Shown here: one piece after another, positions 33,798-43,934 of the stretch
Position numbering within the stretch: position 1 is the first letter of the stretch
How the letters are laid out: every line of letters begins with the position of its first letter
DNA from: Clostridiales bacterium
Lineage (GTDB): Bacteria; Bacillota; Clostridia; Oscillospirales; Oscillospiraceae
Reading direction: 5' to 3'
Assembly: GCA_021202515.1 (NCBI GenBank)
Contig: JAJQCW010000026.1
Location: 1 to 64,000, forward strand
DNA: 64,000 nt
Program-made: the position numbers and the translations under genes
The notes under the pieces: model-generated
Told to the model about the DNA's origin: nothing
Databases searched by the model: none
Seen by the model: only the letters and a program-made list of their open reading frames with translations

Positions 33798-36122
33798 ATG
33801 AACCCTCAACAGCGCATTGCGGCGGTTTGCTGCGCCGTGTGCATCAATATGCCTCTGCTCTCCGGCCGGGCCGCCGCGCTGGAGATCGACACCCAGGCGT
33901 TCCAGCACCACCCGGTCCGCATGACCGTGGGACTGGTCTCCCTGGCGCTGGCGCTGATTCTGATCATTTACGCCACCACCCGCGCCGCCATCCACCGGGC
34001 CAAACGGGACAAAAGCTATGGCGAGGGCGGCAAGCTGCGGGGCGTCTCCGTCCCGTCCTATAAGAAAAAACGCGGAAACGACAAGCAGTATGGCAGCCGC
34101 TTTCTGGGGCGGGTGCTGCCCAACTACAAGGGGGGCAAGTCCAGCGCGGAGAACGCCAACCTCAAGGGCAGTCTGCCCCTGAGCTACAAGGAAAGCTGGG
34201 GCAGCCAGAAACGCTATGGCAAGTTCCACTTCGGCGCGTTCTTGCCCTTCTATAAAGGCGGCAAGTCCGCCGCAGGAGAGGCCCGCGTTCCCACGCTCCA
34301 CCAGCCCAAGAGCTACGAAAAGCGCAAGGGCCGCCGCTCCCTGGGCGGGATGCGGTTCCCCCTGCCGCTTCCCAGCTATAAGGGAGGTAAATCCTCCGCC
34401 TCTGCCGCCGACCTGCGGGGGACGCTGCCCAACAGCTACAAGGAGAGCCGGGGCAGCGCGAAACGTTACGGTTCCTACCGGTATGGCAGCGCCGTTTCGC
34501 ATTATAAAGGCGGTAAGTCCGCCGCAGGAGAGGCCCGCGTCCCCACCGCTCACCGGCCCGGCAGTCACACCGGCGTCCGGCGGTACAAGGGGCCGGACAG
34601 CACCTGGCGGCCCAACCTGCCCACCCCCAGCTATAAGGGCGGCGCGTCCTCGGCGCGGGGGGCCAAGCTCTACACCACCATGCCCACCAGCTACCGCAAG
34701 GGCAAGGGCGCGGCGGGAGAGGCGGTCATTCCGGTGCCCCACACCCCCAGCAGCCACGGTGGGCGCAGGAGCGACCCCAAGGGGATGACCGGGTGGCGGC
34801 CCAATCTGCCCACCCCCAGCTACAAGGGCGGTGCGTCCTCGGCCAGAGCCGCGAAGCTCTACACCACCACACCCGCCAGCTACCGCAAGGGCAAGGGCGC
34901 GGCGGGAGAAGCCGTGGTTCCGGTGCCCCACACCCCCAGCAGCCACGGTGGGCGCAGGGGGAACGGAAAGCAGTTCACCGGCTGGCGGCCTGATCTGCCC
35001 ACCCCCAGCTATAAGGGCGGCGCGTCCTCGGCCAGAGCTGCGAAGCTCTACACCACTACTCCTGCCAGATACCGCAACGGCAGAGGCGCGGCGGGAGAGG
35101 CAGCCATTCCGGTGCCCCACACCCCCAGCAGCCACAGCGGGCGCAGGATCAATGGGAAGCAGTTCACCGGCTGGCAGCCGGACCTGCCCCTGCCCAGCTA
35201 CAAGGGCGGCATATTCGCCCAAGGCCCCGGCGAAGTCCCCACCACCCACCAGCCCGCCAGACACACCGGGTTCCGGCTGTCCAACCTGCGCTTTGGCGCG
35301 TGGCGGCTGGACGCGCCCATTCCCAGCTACAAGGGCAGCTTTGCCCCGGCGAAGGCAGCGGGGTTCACCCGCCAGGCCCCTCAGACCCATCGGCGGCGGT
35401 TCAACGGCCAGCGCCTGACCGGAAAAACCTGGTGCATCCCGGTGGACAGCTACAAGGGCGGCTATGGCGTGGCCGGCGTGGGCAAGCCTCTCCAGGCGTT
35501 GCCTCCCAGCTACAAAGCCCCCTGGGGCAGCCAGCGGCGCTACACCGGCGTTATGCTGGCGGTGCCCATCCGCATGGACGGCTCACCCATGCCCGCCCGG
35601 ACGGCCATGGAGCTGCCCATGAGCTATAAAGAACCCTGGGGCGGCAGCCGCCGGTACACCGGCGTCCGGTTCCGCCTGCCCATCCGCATGGACGGGTCGC
35701 CAACGCCCCGCTCCCGCGCGGTGGTGGAACTGCCCATGAGCTACAAAGAGCCGTGGGGCAGTCAGCGGCGCTACGGAAAAATCACCGCCATTCCCCACCC
35801 CTTCTCCATCCGCATGGACGGCTCCCCTGTGCCGGAGTCGAAGGTAGTGGTGGAGCTGCCCATGAGCTACAAGGAACCCTGGGGCAGTCAGCGCCGCTAC
35901 GGTTCGGGCTGGGAGTATCCCCCGCTGCCCAAGGCATACCATGGCGGCAGCGTCACCAACCCCAAAGCCCCCTGGCAAAACCCGGAGACCGGCGAGGTCT
36001 ACGTGGAGCATTTGTCCGACGCCAAACGCTACGGCAACCGGCGCTATGGCGGCAAGCTCTACGCCCAGCGGAGCTGTAAGCACTACCAGGCGAAGAAGCC
36101 GGAGACAGCCGATATTACATGA
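33798..36122 (+). CDS. giant basic Tyr-Lys-Gly repeat membrane protein, unknown family
   Basis: A 774-residue protein I cannot place. Residues 1-27 resemble a signal sequence (AAVCCAVCINMPLLSGRAAA). A transmembrane helix follows at about 42-62, then RAAIHRAKRDK, so the long tail is predicted cytoplasmic if the first segment is cleaved or loops out. From residue 75 to the end it is extremely rich in K, R, Y, G, S and P, with about 22 YK/YR motifs in two classes: PSYKGGxSSA and MSYKEPWGSQRRYG. A 63-residue unit repeats exactly in register three times (189-bp DNA repeats from 34605, 34794 and 34983). The C-terminus has three 39-42-residue units containing IRMDGSP. GGGAGGAGGA precedes the ATG. 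The composition recalls CotG-like coat proteins; function unknown. Confidence 0.85.
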   Translation: MNPQQRIAAVCCAVCINMPLLSGRAAALEIDTQAFQHHPVRMTVGLVSLALALILIIYATTRAAIHRAKRDKSYGEGGKLRGVSVPSYKKKRGNDKQYGSRFLGRVLPNYKGGKSSAENANLKGSLPLSYKESWGSQKRYGKFHFGAFLPFYKGGKSAAGEARVPTLHQPKSYEKRKGRRSLGGMRFPLPLPSYKGGKSSASAADLRGTLPNSYKESRGSAKRYGSYRYGSAVSHYKGGKSAAGEARVPTAHRPGSHTGVRRYKGPDSTWRPNLPTPSYKGGASSARGAKLYTTMPTSYRKGKGAAGEAVIPVPHTPSSHGGRRSDPKGMTGWRPNLPTPSYKGGASSARAAKLYTTTPASYRKGKGAAGEAVVPVPHTPSSHGGRRGNGKQFTGWRPDLPTPSYKGGASSARAAKLYTTTPARYRNGRGAAGEAAIPVPHTPSSHSGRRINGKQFTGWQPDLPLPSYKGGIFAQGPGEVPTTHQPARHTGFRLSNLRFGAWRLDAPIPSYKGSFAPAKAAGFTRQAPQTHRRRFNGQRLTGKTWCIPVDSYKGGYGVAGVGKPLQALPPSYKAPWGSQRRYTGVMLAVPIRMDGSPMPARTAMELPMSYKEPWGGSRRYTGVRFRLPIRMDGSPTPRSRAVVELPMSYKEPWGSQRRYGKITAIPHPFSIRMDGSPVPESKVVVELPMSYKEPWGSQRRYGSGWEYPPLPKAYHGGSVTNPKAPWQNPETGEVYVEHLSDAKRYGNRRYGGKLYAQRSCKHYQAKKPETADIT
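34605..35171 (+). repeat. three in-frame 189-bp tandem repeats
   Basis: Units start at 34605, 34794 and 34983, and a diverged fourth starts at 35172. Each encodes about 63 residues from WRPxLPTPSYKGGASSA to the next W. The exact multiple of three keeps the frame, so unit gain or loss would not break the gene. Confidence 0.9.
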
Positions 36123-36128
36123 AATCAG

Positions 36129-36173
36129 CCGCCGCAGGCCTTGTGAGGAGGGTTTGCGGCGGTGTTTTCTTGT
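36129..36173 (+). terminator. terminator of repeat-protein gene
   Basis: CCGCCGCA and complement (36129-36136 / 36155-36162), then TGTTTTCTTGTT. Confidence 0.85.
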
Positions 36174-36190
36174 TGAAATGCCAAAAATCA

Positions 36191-36277
36191 TTCTATAGAA
36201 TATAGATATGTTCTATCAATTATGTATTCTAAACCTTGCACCGGTTATACTTTTCTTTAGAATCACAACTCGTTCTA
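36191..36277 (+). promoter_or_regulatory. operators of the XRE regulator gene
   Basis: The palindrome TTCTATAGAA (36191-36200) and the inverted pair TAGAA - N10 - TTCTA (36258-36262 / 36273-36277) lie upstream of the XRE gene. The second pair touches the ribosome binding site, as expected for autoregulation. Confidence 0.6.
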
Positions 36278-36291
36278 AAGGAAGTGACGCA

Positions 36292-36609
36292 ATGGATATG
36301 CAGGCGGTGGGCGAACGCATCCGCGTGGCGCGGGAGGCAAAACATTTGACCCAACAAAGTCTGGCGGAGGAAGTCGGACTGAGCGCCCCGCATATCAGCG
36401 TCATTGAGCGCGGGGTCAAAGCGCCCCGGTTGGACACCTTTGTGGCCATTGCCAACGCATTGGATGTTTCTGCGGATGAGCTGCTGATTGACGTGGTGGA
36501 CCACGCGACGCAGGGAGTAGCCACGGAGTTGTCCTCCGCTATTGCAGAGCAGCCCCGGGAGTATCAAAAGCGCATTTTGAACGCGGTCAAAGCGTTGGTC
36601 GCGGATTAA
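36292..36609 (+). CDS. XRE family helix-turn-helix regulator
   Basis: A 105-residue regulator starting MDMQAVGERIRVAREAKHLT. The HTH_3 domain (residues about 8-62) contains TQQSLAEEVGLSAPHISVIERG as turn and recognition helix. The C-terminal 40 residues are helical and could dimerise. The ATG at 36292 follows AAGGAAG. The same 10-bp palindrome occurs before this gene and before the next, so it probably represses both. Confidence 0.9.
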   Translation: MDMQAVGERIRVAREAKHLTQQSLAEEVGLSAPHISVIERGVKAPRLDTFVAIANALDVSADELLIDVVDHATQGVATELSSAIAEQPREYQKRILNAVKALVAD

Positions 36610-36615
36610 ACGAGG

Positions 36616-36643
36616 AAAAGAGAGCCGGGTGGCTCTCTTTTTT
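36616..36643 (+). terminator. terminator of XRE gene
   Basis: AAAAGAGAGCC and complement (36616-36626 / 36631-36641) with a 4-nt loop and trailing T-run. Confidence 0.85.
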
Positions 36644-36715
36644 CACGTTCAGGCAAAAATTATCAAGAAAACATTTTTTTCGCTCTTTTTCGACCTGTTC
36701 CATAGCTTAAACTAT

Positions 36716-36742
36716 TTCTATAGAATTAATACATATTCTAAA
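36716..36742 (+). promoter_or_regulatory. second TTCTATAGAA operator
   Basis: TTCTATAGAA (36716-36725) and a TTCTA half-site (36736-36740) lie within 36 bp of the next ATG. They are identical to the operator before the XRE gene. Confidence 0.6.
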
Positions 36743-36751
36743 GAAAGAAGA

Positions 36752-36988
36752 ATGAGCATGGAGTTTAACACTATCATAAAAATAATTGCCCAAAAGAACG
36801 GCGTCCGAGAGGATGAGGTACTTCGGGAAATGCAAGCTGCTATCGAGGCCGCACTGAAAAGCGAGGAGCCAACAGCGCAGGCCCATTGGAGAAGCCTTCC
36901 CAAAAGGGGAGACATACCGACCCCGGAAGAAGTGGTTGCGTATCTGGTGCAGCAGGTTATAGAGGATAGCAGGGGGGATTCCCTGTGA
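36752..36988 (+). CDS. small protein, possibly Spo0A C-terminal-like (78 aa)
   Basis: Begins MSMEFNTIIKIIAQKNGVRE and continues with EVLREMQAAIEAAL, then WRSLPKRGDIPTPEEVVAYL. Compact helical proteins with this KNGVxxxEVxxEMQxAI and IPxxGxxPTPEE pattern occur widely in Clostridia and, as I recall, are often labelled Spo0A C-terminal-like. I cannot confirm that. The start follows GAAAGAAG. It has its own XRE-type operator, so it is probably the XRE regulator's target. A heptad array lies between it and convergent spoVAE. Confidence 0.65.
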   Translation: MSMEFNTIIKIIAQKNGVREDEVLREMQAAIEAALKSEEPTAQAHWRSLPKRGDIPTPEEVVAYLVQQVIEDSRGDSL

Positions 36989-37011
36989 AACAGAGTGGGA
37001 TTATCCGGTTT

Positions 37012-37053
37012 CATTGCACATTGCACATTGCTAATTGCTAATTGCTAATTGTT
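37012..37053 (+). repeat. heptanucleotide-period array abutting spoVAE stop (locus B)
   Basis: ATTGCACATTGCACA followed by three TTGCTAA units and a final TTG. It ends about 5 nt from the spoVAE stop (complement of 37058-37060). Confidence 0.85.
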
Positions 37054-37057
37054 CTGC

Positions 37058-37426
37058 TCAGTTTTTGTCCCCCGGCTTAAACACCGCCGCCGCCAGCCAG
37101 CCGAACAGCACCGCCGCGGCAATGCCCCCCGCCGCGGCAGTCGTCCCGCCGGTGAAGGCCCCCAACAGGCCCTTTTCCGCCACGGCGGTCTTGACGCCCT
37201 TCGCCAGATTGTATCCGAAGCCGGTCAGCGGCACCGTGGCCCCTGCGCCGCCCCACTCCGCCAGGGGCTGATAGAGGCCCAGCGCTCCAAGCACCACCCC
37301 CGCCACCACGTAGGCGGTGAGGATTTTTGCCGGGGTCAGGGAGGTGCGGTCGATGAGCACCTGCCCCACGGCGCAAATCAATCCACCGCAGAGAAACGCC
37401 CGGACGAATTGCCAAAACAGTTCCAT
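37058..37426 (-). CDS. spoVAE: stage V sporulation protein AE
   Basis: A 122-residue membrane protein with about four hydrophobic helices, of the short SpoVAE (SpoVAEb) type: MELFWQFVRAFLCGGLICAVGQ, then LTPAKILTAYVVAGVVLGALG and GFGYNLAKGV. With SpoVAC and SpoVAD it forms the forespore channel that loads dipicolinic acid and releases it on germination. The ATG at 37426 follows AAAGGAG. It is 24 bp after spoVAD. No spoVAC lies next to the pair, which is unusual. Confidence 0.93.
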   Translation of the reverse strand: MELFWQFVRAFLCGGLICAVGQVLIDRTSLTPAKILTAYVVAGVVLGALGLYQPLAEWGGAGATVPLTGFGYNLAKGVKTAVAEKGLLGAFTGGTTAAAGGIAAAVLFGWLAAAVFKPGDKN

Positions 37427-37450
37427 GTTCAAATCTCCTTTCTGACTGGC

Positions 37451-38473
37451 TTATCCTTCCCGGCTGTTGCAGATGGCCACAGCGTGGCAGATGCCGGGGA
37501 TGGATTCCCCCTGTCCCACGGCGGTGGGGGAGTGGAGCGCGCCGGTGGCGCAGAACAGCAGGCGGTCCCACTTGCCCTCCCGCATCCCGTTGAGCAGGTA
37601 GCCGGTGAGGACGCAGGCGGAGCAGCCGCAGCCGGAGCCGCCACAGTGAACGTCCTGGGTCTCGCAGTCGTAGAGCAGGCAGCCGCAGTCGTTGTAGTTG
37701 CCGGATAATTCCACTCCGTCCCGCCGGAACAGTTCCACCAGCAGGCTCCGCCCCAGCTTGCCCAGGTCGCCGGTGACGATGAGGTCGTAGTAGGAGGGAG
37801 CGCGCCCGGTGTCCCGCAGGTGACAGGAGATGGTGTCGTAGGCCGCCCAGGTCATGGCCGCCCCCATGTTGTTGGCGTCCCTGATGCCCTTGTCGTTGAT
37901 TTTGCCCACGGTGACGTGGGTGATATACGGCCCTGGCCCCTCTTTTGCCAGCACCGCCGCTCCCGCCGCCGTAGCAGTCCACTGAGCGGTAGGGGTCCGC
38001 TGTCCGCCGTACTCCAGCGGTGTGCGGTACTGCCGCTCGGCGGAGCAGAAGTGGGAGGAGGCCATTGCCGCCGCCCACTCCCCGAATCCCCCGTCCAGGG
38101 TCATGGCGGCCAGGGCCAGGGATTCCGCCATGGTGGAGCAGGCCCCGTACAGGCCGAAGTAGGGCACGCCCAGGTCACGGGCGGCGTAGCCGGAGCCGAT
38201 GCACTGGTTCAGCAGGTCCCCGGCGAAGAGGAAATCCAGGGCGGAAAGGGGCTGCCCCGCCTTTTCCAGGGCGTGGGTCAGCGCCAGCTTCTGCATGGCA
38301 GTCTCCGCCTTCTCCCAGGTGCTTTGTCCAAATGTGGCGTCCTGGCTGATGAGGTCGAAGCTGTCCGCCAGCGGCCCCTGCCCCTCCTTCTTGCCCACCA
38401 CGTTGGCGTGGCCCGCGATGGAGGGCGGAGTGGCCAGAGCGTAGGTCTGTCCGCCCAGTTTTTTTGCTGTCAT
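37451..38473 (-). CDS. spoVAD: stage V sporulation protein AD
   Basis: A 340-residue protein with the thiolase-like fold of SpoVAD, which binds dipicolinic acid on the forespore inner membrane. Recognisable blocks are PEDIATFGQSTWEKAE-like DATFGQSTWEKAE, YGACSTMAESLALA, SSHFCSAERQYRTPLEYG, TAAGAAVL and DCGCLLYDCETQDVHCGGSG. It is followed directly by spoVAE. A sigma-G-like promoter is visible upstream. Confidence 0.96.
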   Translation of the reverse strand: MTAKKLGGQTYALATPPSIAGHANVVGKKEGQGPLADSFDLISQDATFGQSTWEKAETAMQKLALTHALEKAGQPLSALDFLFAGDLLNQCIGSGYAARDLGVPYFGLYGACSTMAESLALAAMTLDGGFGEWAAAMASSHFCSAERQYRTPLEYGGQRTPTAQWTATAAGAAVLAKEGPGPYITHVTVGKINDKGIRDANNMGAAMTWAAYDTISCHLRDTGRAPSYYDLIVTGDLGKLGRSLLVELFRRDGVELSGNYNDCGCLLYDCETQDVHCGGSGCGCSACVLTGYLLNGMREGKWDRLLFCATGALHSPTAVGQGESIPGICHAVAICNSREG

Positions 38474-38506
38474 AGCTGCACCTCCGTTTGTGGTTCAATA
38501 TGGGGA

Positions 38507-38536
38507 TAGTCTGCGCGGAAGGGGTGAAAATATTCT
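38507..38536 (-). promoter_or_regulatory. sigma-G-like promoter of spoVAD-spoVAE
   Basis: On the minus strand AGAATA (complement of 38531-38536), a 17-bp spacer and CAGACTA (complement of 38507-38513). Sigma-G promoters resemble TGAATA - N17 - CATACTA, so this is two mismatches away. Confidence 0.5.
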
Positions 38537-38579
38537 AAAACAGTCCCGTCGGAACGGAGAAAATTGTACGCAACCGCTA

Positions 38580-38608
38580 TTGTTTTTTCAAAGTTGGGCT
38601 GGTATAAT
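38580..38608 (+). promoter_or_regulatory. sigma-A promoter of the zinc-rich protein gene
   Basis: TTGTTT (38580-38585), a 17-bp spacer and TATAAT (38603-38608), 37 bp before the ATG. Confidence 0.6.
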
Positions 38609-38644
38609 AGCTGAAATCAGCCGCCAAAGAGGGAGGAATGTTTC

Positions 38645-40808
<2,164 letters not shown>

Positions 40809-40827
40809 CTTTTTGAACCAAAACCAT

Positions 40828-40857
40828 GCCCCCGCCGTTTCCACGGCGGGGGCTTTT
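40828..40857 (+). terminator. guaB terminator
   Basis: GCCCCCGCCGT - TTCC - ACGGCGGGGGC (40828-40838 / 40843-40853), then TTTT. Confidence 0.93.
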
Positions 40858-40865
40858 GCACTCTC

Positions 40866-41114
40866 TCAGTTCATGGAAGAATAGGTCTGATACGCCTGGG
40901 CGATCTGCGCGCCGTCGGCGGGGGTGGTGGTGAACCAGCCCCGGTTCATGGCCTCGTCAAAGAGCTGGGTAGCGGTGTTGTGACCGCTGCGGATCATGTT
41001 CACGAAGGTGTCCCGCAGCCGGGTGTTGGTACACTCCGAGGCGAAGGTGTTGTAGTTGGTGGTCATTTTCTTCTCGGTCAGGATCAAATCGGTCATCCGT
41101 TCCTTGTCGGTCAT
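40866..41114 (-). CDS. CotF-like spore coat protein
   Basis: An 82-residue helical protein: DKERMTDLILTEKKMTTNYN, then TFASECTNTRLRDTFVNM and FDEAMNRGWFTTTPAD. This is the CotF (ferritin-like helical) pattern of small Clostridial coat proteins, where a DLLxxEKxxTxxYNTxASEC stretch is typical. It follows the next entry by 13 bp as the second gene of a two-gene operon. Confidence 0.82.
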   Translation of the reverse strand: MTDKERMTDLILTEKKMTTNYNTFASECTNTRLRDTFVNMIRSGHNTATQLFDEAMNRGWFTTTPADGAQIAQAYQTYSSMN

Positions 41115-41127
41115 GTTGGGTCCCTCC

Positions 41128-41313
41128 TCACTTTAAAAAGGTCAGCAGCGTGTTGAAATTCTGCTGGTGCTGCCCCGCGTACTGGTCGAAGCACTGTTTC
41201 AGGGCGTTCTCGTTGGTCTCCTGGGAGGCGCACTGGTACTTGACGATGCAGGTGTGCTCGAAATCCAGTTGGTCTTTCAGCGCGGACAGCTCCTTGCTGG
41301 TCAGATTTGCCAT
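41128..41313 (-). CDS. small CotF-associated helical protein (61 aa)
   Basis: Begins MANLTSKELSALKDQLDFEH and continues TCIVKYQCASQETNENALKQ. It consists of two amphipathic helices, like one helical hairpin of the CotF/ferritin-like coat family, and commonly precedes a CotF gene in Clostridia. AAAGGAGATGG precedes the ATG. It is the first gene of the pair and lies behind a sporulation-type promoter. Confidence 0.75.
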   Translation of the reverse strand: MANLTSKELSALKDQLDFEHTCIVKYQCASQETNENALKQCFDQYAGQHQQNFNTLLTFLK

Positions 41314-41342
41314 GGTTCCATCTCCTTTGCGGTTGATGGTTC

Positions 41343-41372
41343 CAGTATGACCCGAAACGTGAAAAATATGCG
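41343..41372 (-). promoter_or_regulatory. sporulation-type (sigma-G or sigma-E) promoter of the cotF pair
   Basis: On the minus strand CGCATA(TT) (complement of 41367-41372), a 17-bp spacer and CATACTG (complement of 41343-41349). It fits sigma-G (TGMATA - N17 - CATACTA). Reading ATATT as the -35, it could also serve sigma-E. Confidence 0.55.
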
Positions 41373-41376
41373 AAAA

Positions 41377-41404
41377 ATCCCCACGGACAAATGCCCGTGG
41401 GGAT
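41377..41404 (-). terminator. terminator of acidic-tail protein gene
   Basis: ATCCCCACGG and complement (41377-41386 / 41395-41404), followed on the minus strand by TTTTTCG. It lies only 5 bp upstream of the cotF promoter -35. Confidence 0.85.
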
Positions 41405-41437
41405 GAATATTATTAGATGGACAGGGGAGAGGGGAGC

Positions 41438-41926
41438 TTATTCCTCTTTGGGTTCCTCCTCAGCGGGAGCAGCCTCATCCTCGGCAGGGGCTTCCTCAGC
41501 AGGAGCGGCCTCATCCTCGGCGGGAGCCTCCTCAGCGGGAGCGGCCTCTTCGTCGGCGGGAGCCTCTTCTTCGACGGCCTCTTCCTCAGCAGGAGCTTCC
41601 TCGTCAACGGGGACTTCCTCGGCCTCAGGCTTGGCGGACATCTCCTCGATGAGGGCGTTGTTGGCGGCGATGGCGGCCTGGGCCTCTAGGATGGTGGCGC
41701 AGGCGGCGACGAACTCGTCCTCCGGGTTCTCGCCGTACTTGGCGAAATACTGCTTGCCCAGCTCTGCGTAAGCCTTGCGGATGGTGTCCTCTTCGCCCAG
41801 GTTGGCGGCTTTCAGCTTGGCAATGGCGGCAAGCTGACGGGACTTGGCGGCTCCGGTTTGGGCCAGGTCGCTGGCCTGCTGCGCCAGACCGTTGGCTCTC
41901 TTTTTCAAATCGTCGATAAATGCCAT
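41438..41926 (-). CDS. helical protein with acidic Ala/Pro/Glu repeat tail
   Basis: A 162-residue protein. Residues 1-100 are helical, beginning MAFIDDLKKRANGLAQQASD and containing IRKAYAELGKQYFAKYGENP, the small-protein pattern often seen in Firmicutes proteins that pair such helices with a zinc ribbon. Here the ribbon is absent and residues about 103-162 are an acidic low-complexity tail of EEAPAEDEAAPA-type repeats. That tail gives a highly acidic, probably disordered C-terminus. GGAGGAATTT precedes the ATG. Function unknown. Confidence 0.75.
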   Translation of the reverse strand: MAFIDDLKKRANGLAQQASDLAQTGAAKSRQLAAIAKLKAANLGEEDTIRKAYAELGKQYFAKYGENPEDEFVAACATILEAQAAIAANNALIEEMSAKPEAEEVPVDEEAPAEEEAVEEEAPADEEAAPAEEAPAEDEAAPAEEAPAEDEAAPAEEEPKEE

Positions 41927-42109
41927 GATAAATTCCTCCTAAAAAATGGGTACAACTTGCGGGAAATGTACGCTGTGCCTCTATTGTAGCGGATTTGCAC
42001 CCAAAGAGCAAGGGCAGAACTTGATTTTTTAGTGGATTTTAATAGTGAGTTCACCGTTGATTCACAAAAAACGGGGCGTTTGTTCTTCTTCCGGGAACGG
42101 AGAGAGGGG

Positions 42110-43774
42110 TCAGAACAGGCCCACGATCTTGCCGTTCTCGTCGATGTCGATGCGCTCCGCCGCCGGGACCTTGGGCAGGCCGGGCATGGTCATGATGTCG
42201 CCGGTCTGGGCCACGATGAAGCCCGCTCCGGCGGAAACCTTCACTTTGGTGACGGAGACGGTGAAGCCTTCCGGCCGACCCAGCAGGGTGGGGTCGTCGG
42301 AGAGAGAATACTGGGTCTTGGCCACGCAGACGGGCAGGTCGCCGTAGCCCAGCTTCTCCAGGTTGGCGATGGACTGCTCCGCGGCCTTGGAATAGGTCAC
42401 GCCTGCGCCGCCGTAGACCCGCTTGACCAGAGTCTCCAGCTTGGCCTTGATGGGGGTGTGCAGGGGATAGGCGAACTGGAAGTTGTGGGGCTGCTCGCAC
42501 AGCCGCAGCACCTCTTTGGCCAGCTCCACGCCGCCTGCGCCGCCCTTGCCCCAGACCTCGGAGAGCACCACGTTGACCCCCAGCGCCCGGCACTTTTCCC
42601 GGATCAGGTTCAGTTCCGCGTCGGTGTCCTGGGTGAAGCGGTTGATGGCCACCACGCAGGGCAGATTAAAGACACGGGTGATGTTCTCCACGTGCTTGAG
42701 CAGGTTGGGCAGGCCCTTTTCCAGGGCCTCCAGGTTCTCGTGGCCCAACTCGGTCTTGGGAACGCCGCCGTTGTATTTCAGCGCCTTCACCGTGGCGACG
42801 ATGACCACCGCGGAGGGGTCCAGCCCCGCCGCCCGGCACTTGATGTCCAAAAACTTCTCCGCGCCCAGGTCCGCGCCGAAGCCCGCCTCCGTGACCACGT
42901 AGTCGGCCAGTTTCAGCGCCGTGTCGGTGGCGGAGATGGAGTTGCAGCCGTGGGCGATGTTGGCGAAGGGGCCGCCGTGGACCAGAGCGGGGTTGTGCTC
43001 CAGGGTCTGCACCAGGTTGGGTTTGATGGCGTCCTTCAACAGCACGGTCATGGCGCCCTCGGCCTTCAGGTCGTGAGCGGTGACGGGGTTGCCCTTCCGG
43101 TCATAGGCCACGATGATGCGGGCCAGCCGCGCTTTCAGGTCCTTCAGGTCGGAGGCCAGGCACAGCACTGCCATGACCTCCGAGGCCACGGTGATGTCGA
43201 AGCCGTCCTCTCTGGGCACACCCTGGAGGCGGCCACCCAGCCCGTCGATGACGTTGCGGAGCTGGCGGTCGTTCATGTCCACGCAGCGCTTCCAGGTGAT
43301 GTTCTTCACGTCGATGTCCAGCTCGTTGCCCTGCTGAATGTGGTTGTCCAGCATGGCGGCCAGCAGGTTGTTGGCTGCGCCGATGGCGTGGAAGTCGCCG
43401 GTGAAGTGGAGGTTGATGTCCTCCATGGGCACCACCTGGGCGTAGCCGCCGCCGGCAGCGCCGCCCTTGATGCCGAACACGGGGCCGAGGGACGGCTCCC
43501 GCAGGCACAGCAGGGCGTTTTTATTCAGCAGGGCCAGGGCGTCCGCCAGGCCCACGGAGGTAGTGGTCTTGCCCTCTCCAGCGGGGGTGGGGTTGATAGC
43601 CGTGACCAAAATCAGCTTGCCCTTCCGGGGGGCGTCTTTCAGGGAGGTGATGTCCAGCTTTGCCTTCACATTGCCATAGTATTCCAGCAGATCCTCGTTG
43701 ATGCCCGCTTTCCGGGCCACCTCCGCGATGGGCAGCATGGGAGTCTCCTGTGCGATCTCAATGTCCGTTTTCAT
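42110..43774 (-). CDS. fhs: formate--tetrahydrofolate ligase
   Basis: A 554-residue enzyme making 10-formyl-THF from formate, THF and ATP, feeding purine synthesis and the methyl branch of the Wood-Ljungdahl pathway. The P-loop [49 protein letters not shown] and [17 protein letters not shown] blocks are diagnostic. The ATG at 43774 follows AAAGGAAG. It is controlled by the ZTP riboswitch immediately upstream. Confidence 0.97.
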   Translation of the reverse strand: MKTDIEIAQETPMLPIAEVARKAGINEDLLEYYGNVKAKLDITSLKDAPRKGKLILVTAINPTPAGEGKTTTSVGLADALALLNKNALLCLREPSLGPVFGIKGGAAGGGYAQVVPMEDINLHFTGDFHAIGAANNLLAAMLDNHIQQGNELDIDVKNITWKRCVDMNDRQLRNVIDGLGGRLQGVPREDGFDITVASEVMAVLCLASDLKDLKARLARIIVAYDRKGNPVTAHDLKAEGAMTVLLKDAIKPNLVQTLEHNPALVHGGPFANIAHGCNSISATDTALKLADYVVTEAGFGADLGAEKFLDIKCRAAGLDPSAVVIVATVKALKYNGGVPKTELGHENLEALEKGLPNLLKHVENITRVFNLPCVVAINRFTQDTDAELNLIREKCRALGVNVVLSEVWGKGGAGGVELAKEVLRLCEQPHNFQFAYPLHTPIKAKLETLVKRVYGGAGVTYSKAAEQSIANLEKLGYGDLPVCVAKTQYSLSDDPTLLGRPEGFTVSVTKVKVSAGAGFIVAQTGDIMTMPGLPKVPAAERIDIDENGKIVGLF

Positions 43775-43827
43775 ACCGCAAATCTTCCTTTCTCTTGTGG
43801 ATTTCAACGTTTTACCAATTATTTACC

Positions 43828-43930
43828 AATAAAAAAACCGCACGCTTGGGTCCCTCACTGGCCCAGACGGTCGGCACTTCAAATCCCATACTCCCCGTGG
43901 TCGATTCCACTTCCGTCAGTCGTATGGTAA
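43828..43930 (-). ncRNA. ZTP (pfl) riboswitch with terminator, upstream of fhs
   Basis: Read on the minus strand, ACTGACGGAAGTGGAA, then a GACCAC helix partner, and GTGCCGACCGTCTGGGC (complement of 43861 onward) reproduce the two conserved halves of the ZTP riboswitch: CUGACGGAAxGUGGAAxxxACCAC and GCCGACCGUCUGGGC. A CCCAAGCGTGCGG strand and T7 follow directly, making an intrinsic terminator that would compete with the 3' aptamer helix. ZMP/ZTP, which builds up when 10-formyl-THF is short, would relieve termination and raise fhs. Confidence 0.93.
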
Positions 43931-43934
43931 GGTA

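Noticed and set aside
34605-35171. Tandem 189-bp repeats as a CRISPR or satellite
   Set aside because: They are in frame inside a coding gene and encode conserved residues.
33663-35390. Open frame antisense to the basic repeat protein
   Set aside because: Its repeats are the complement of the sense repeats. The sense strand has signal and membrane segments, a ribosome binding site and a terminator; the antisense has none.
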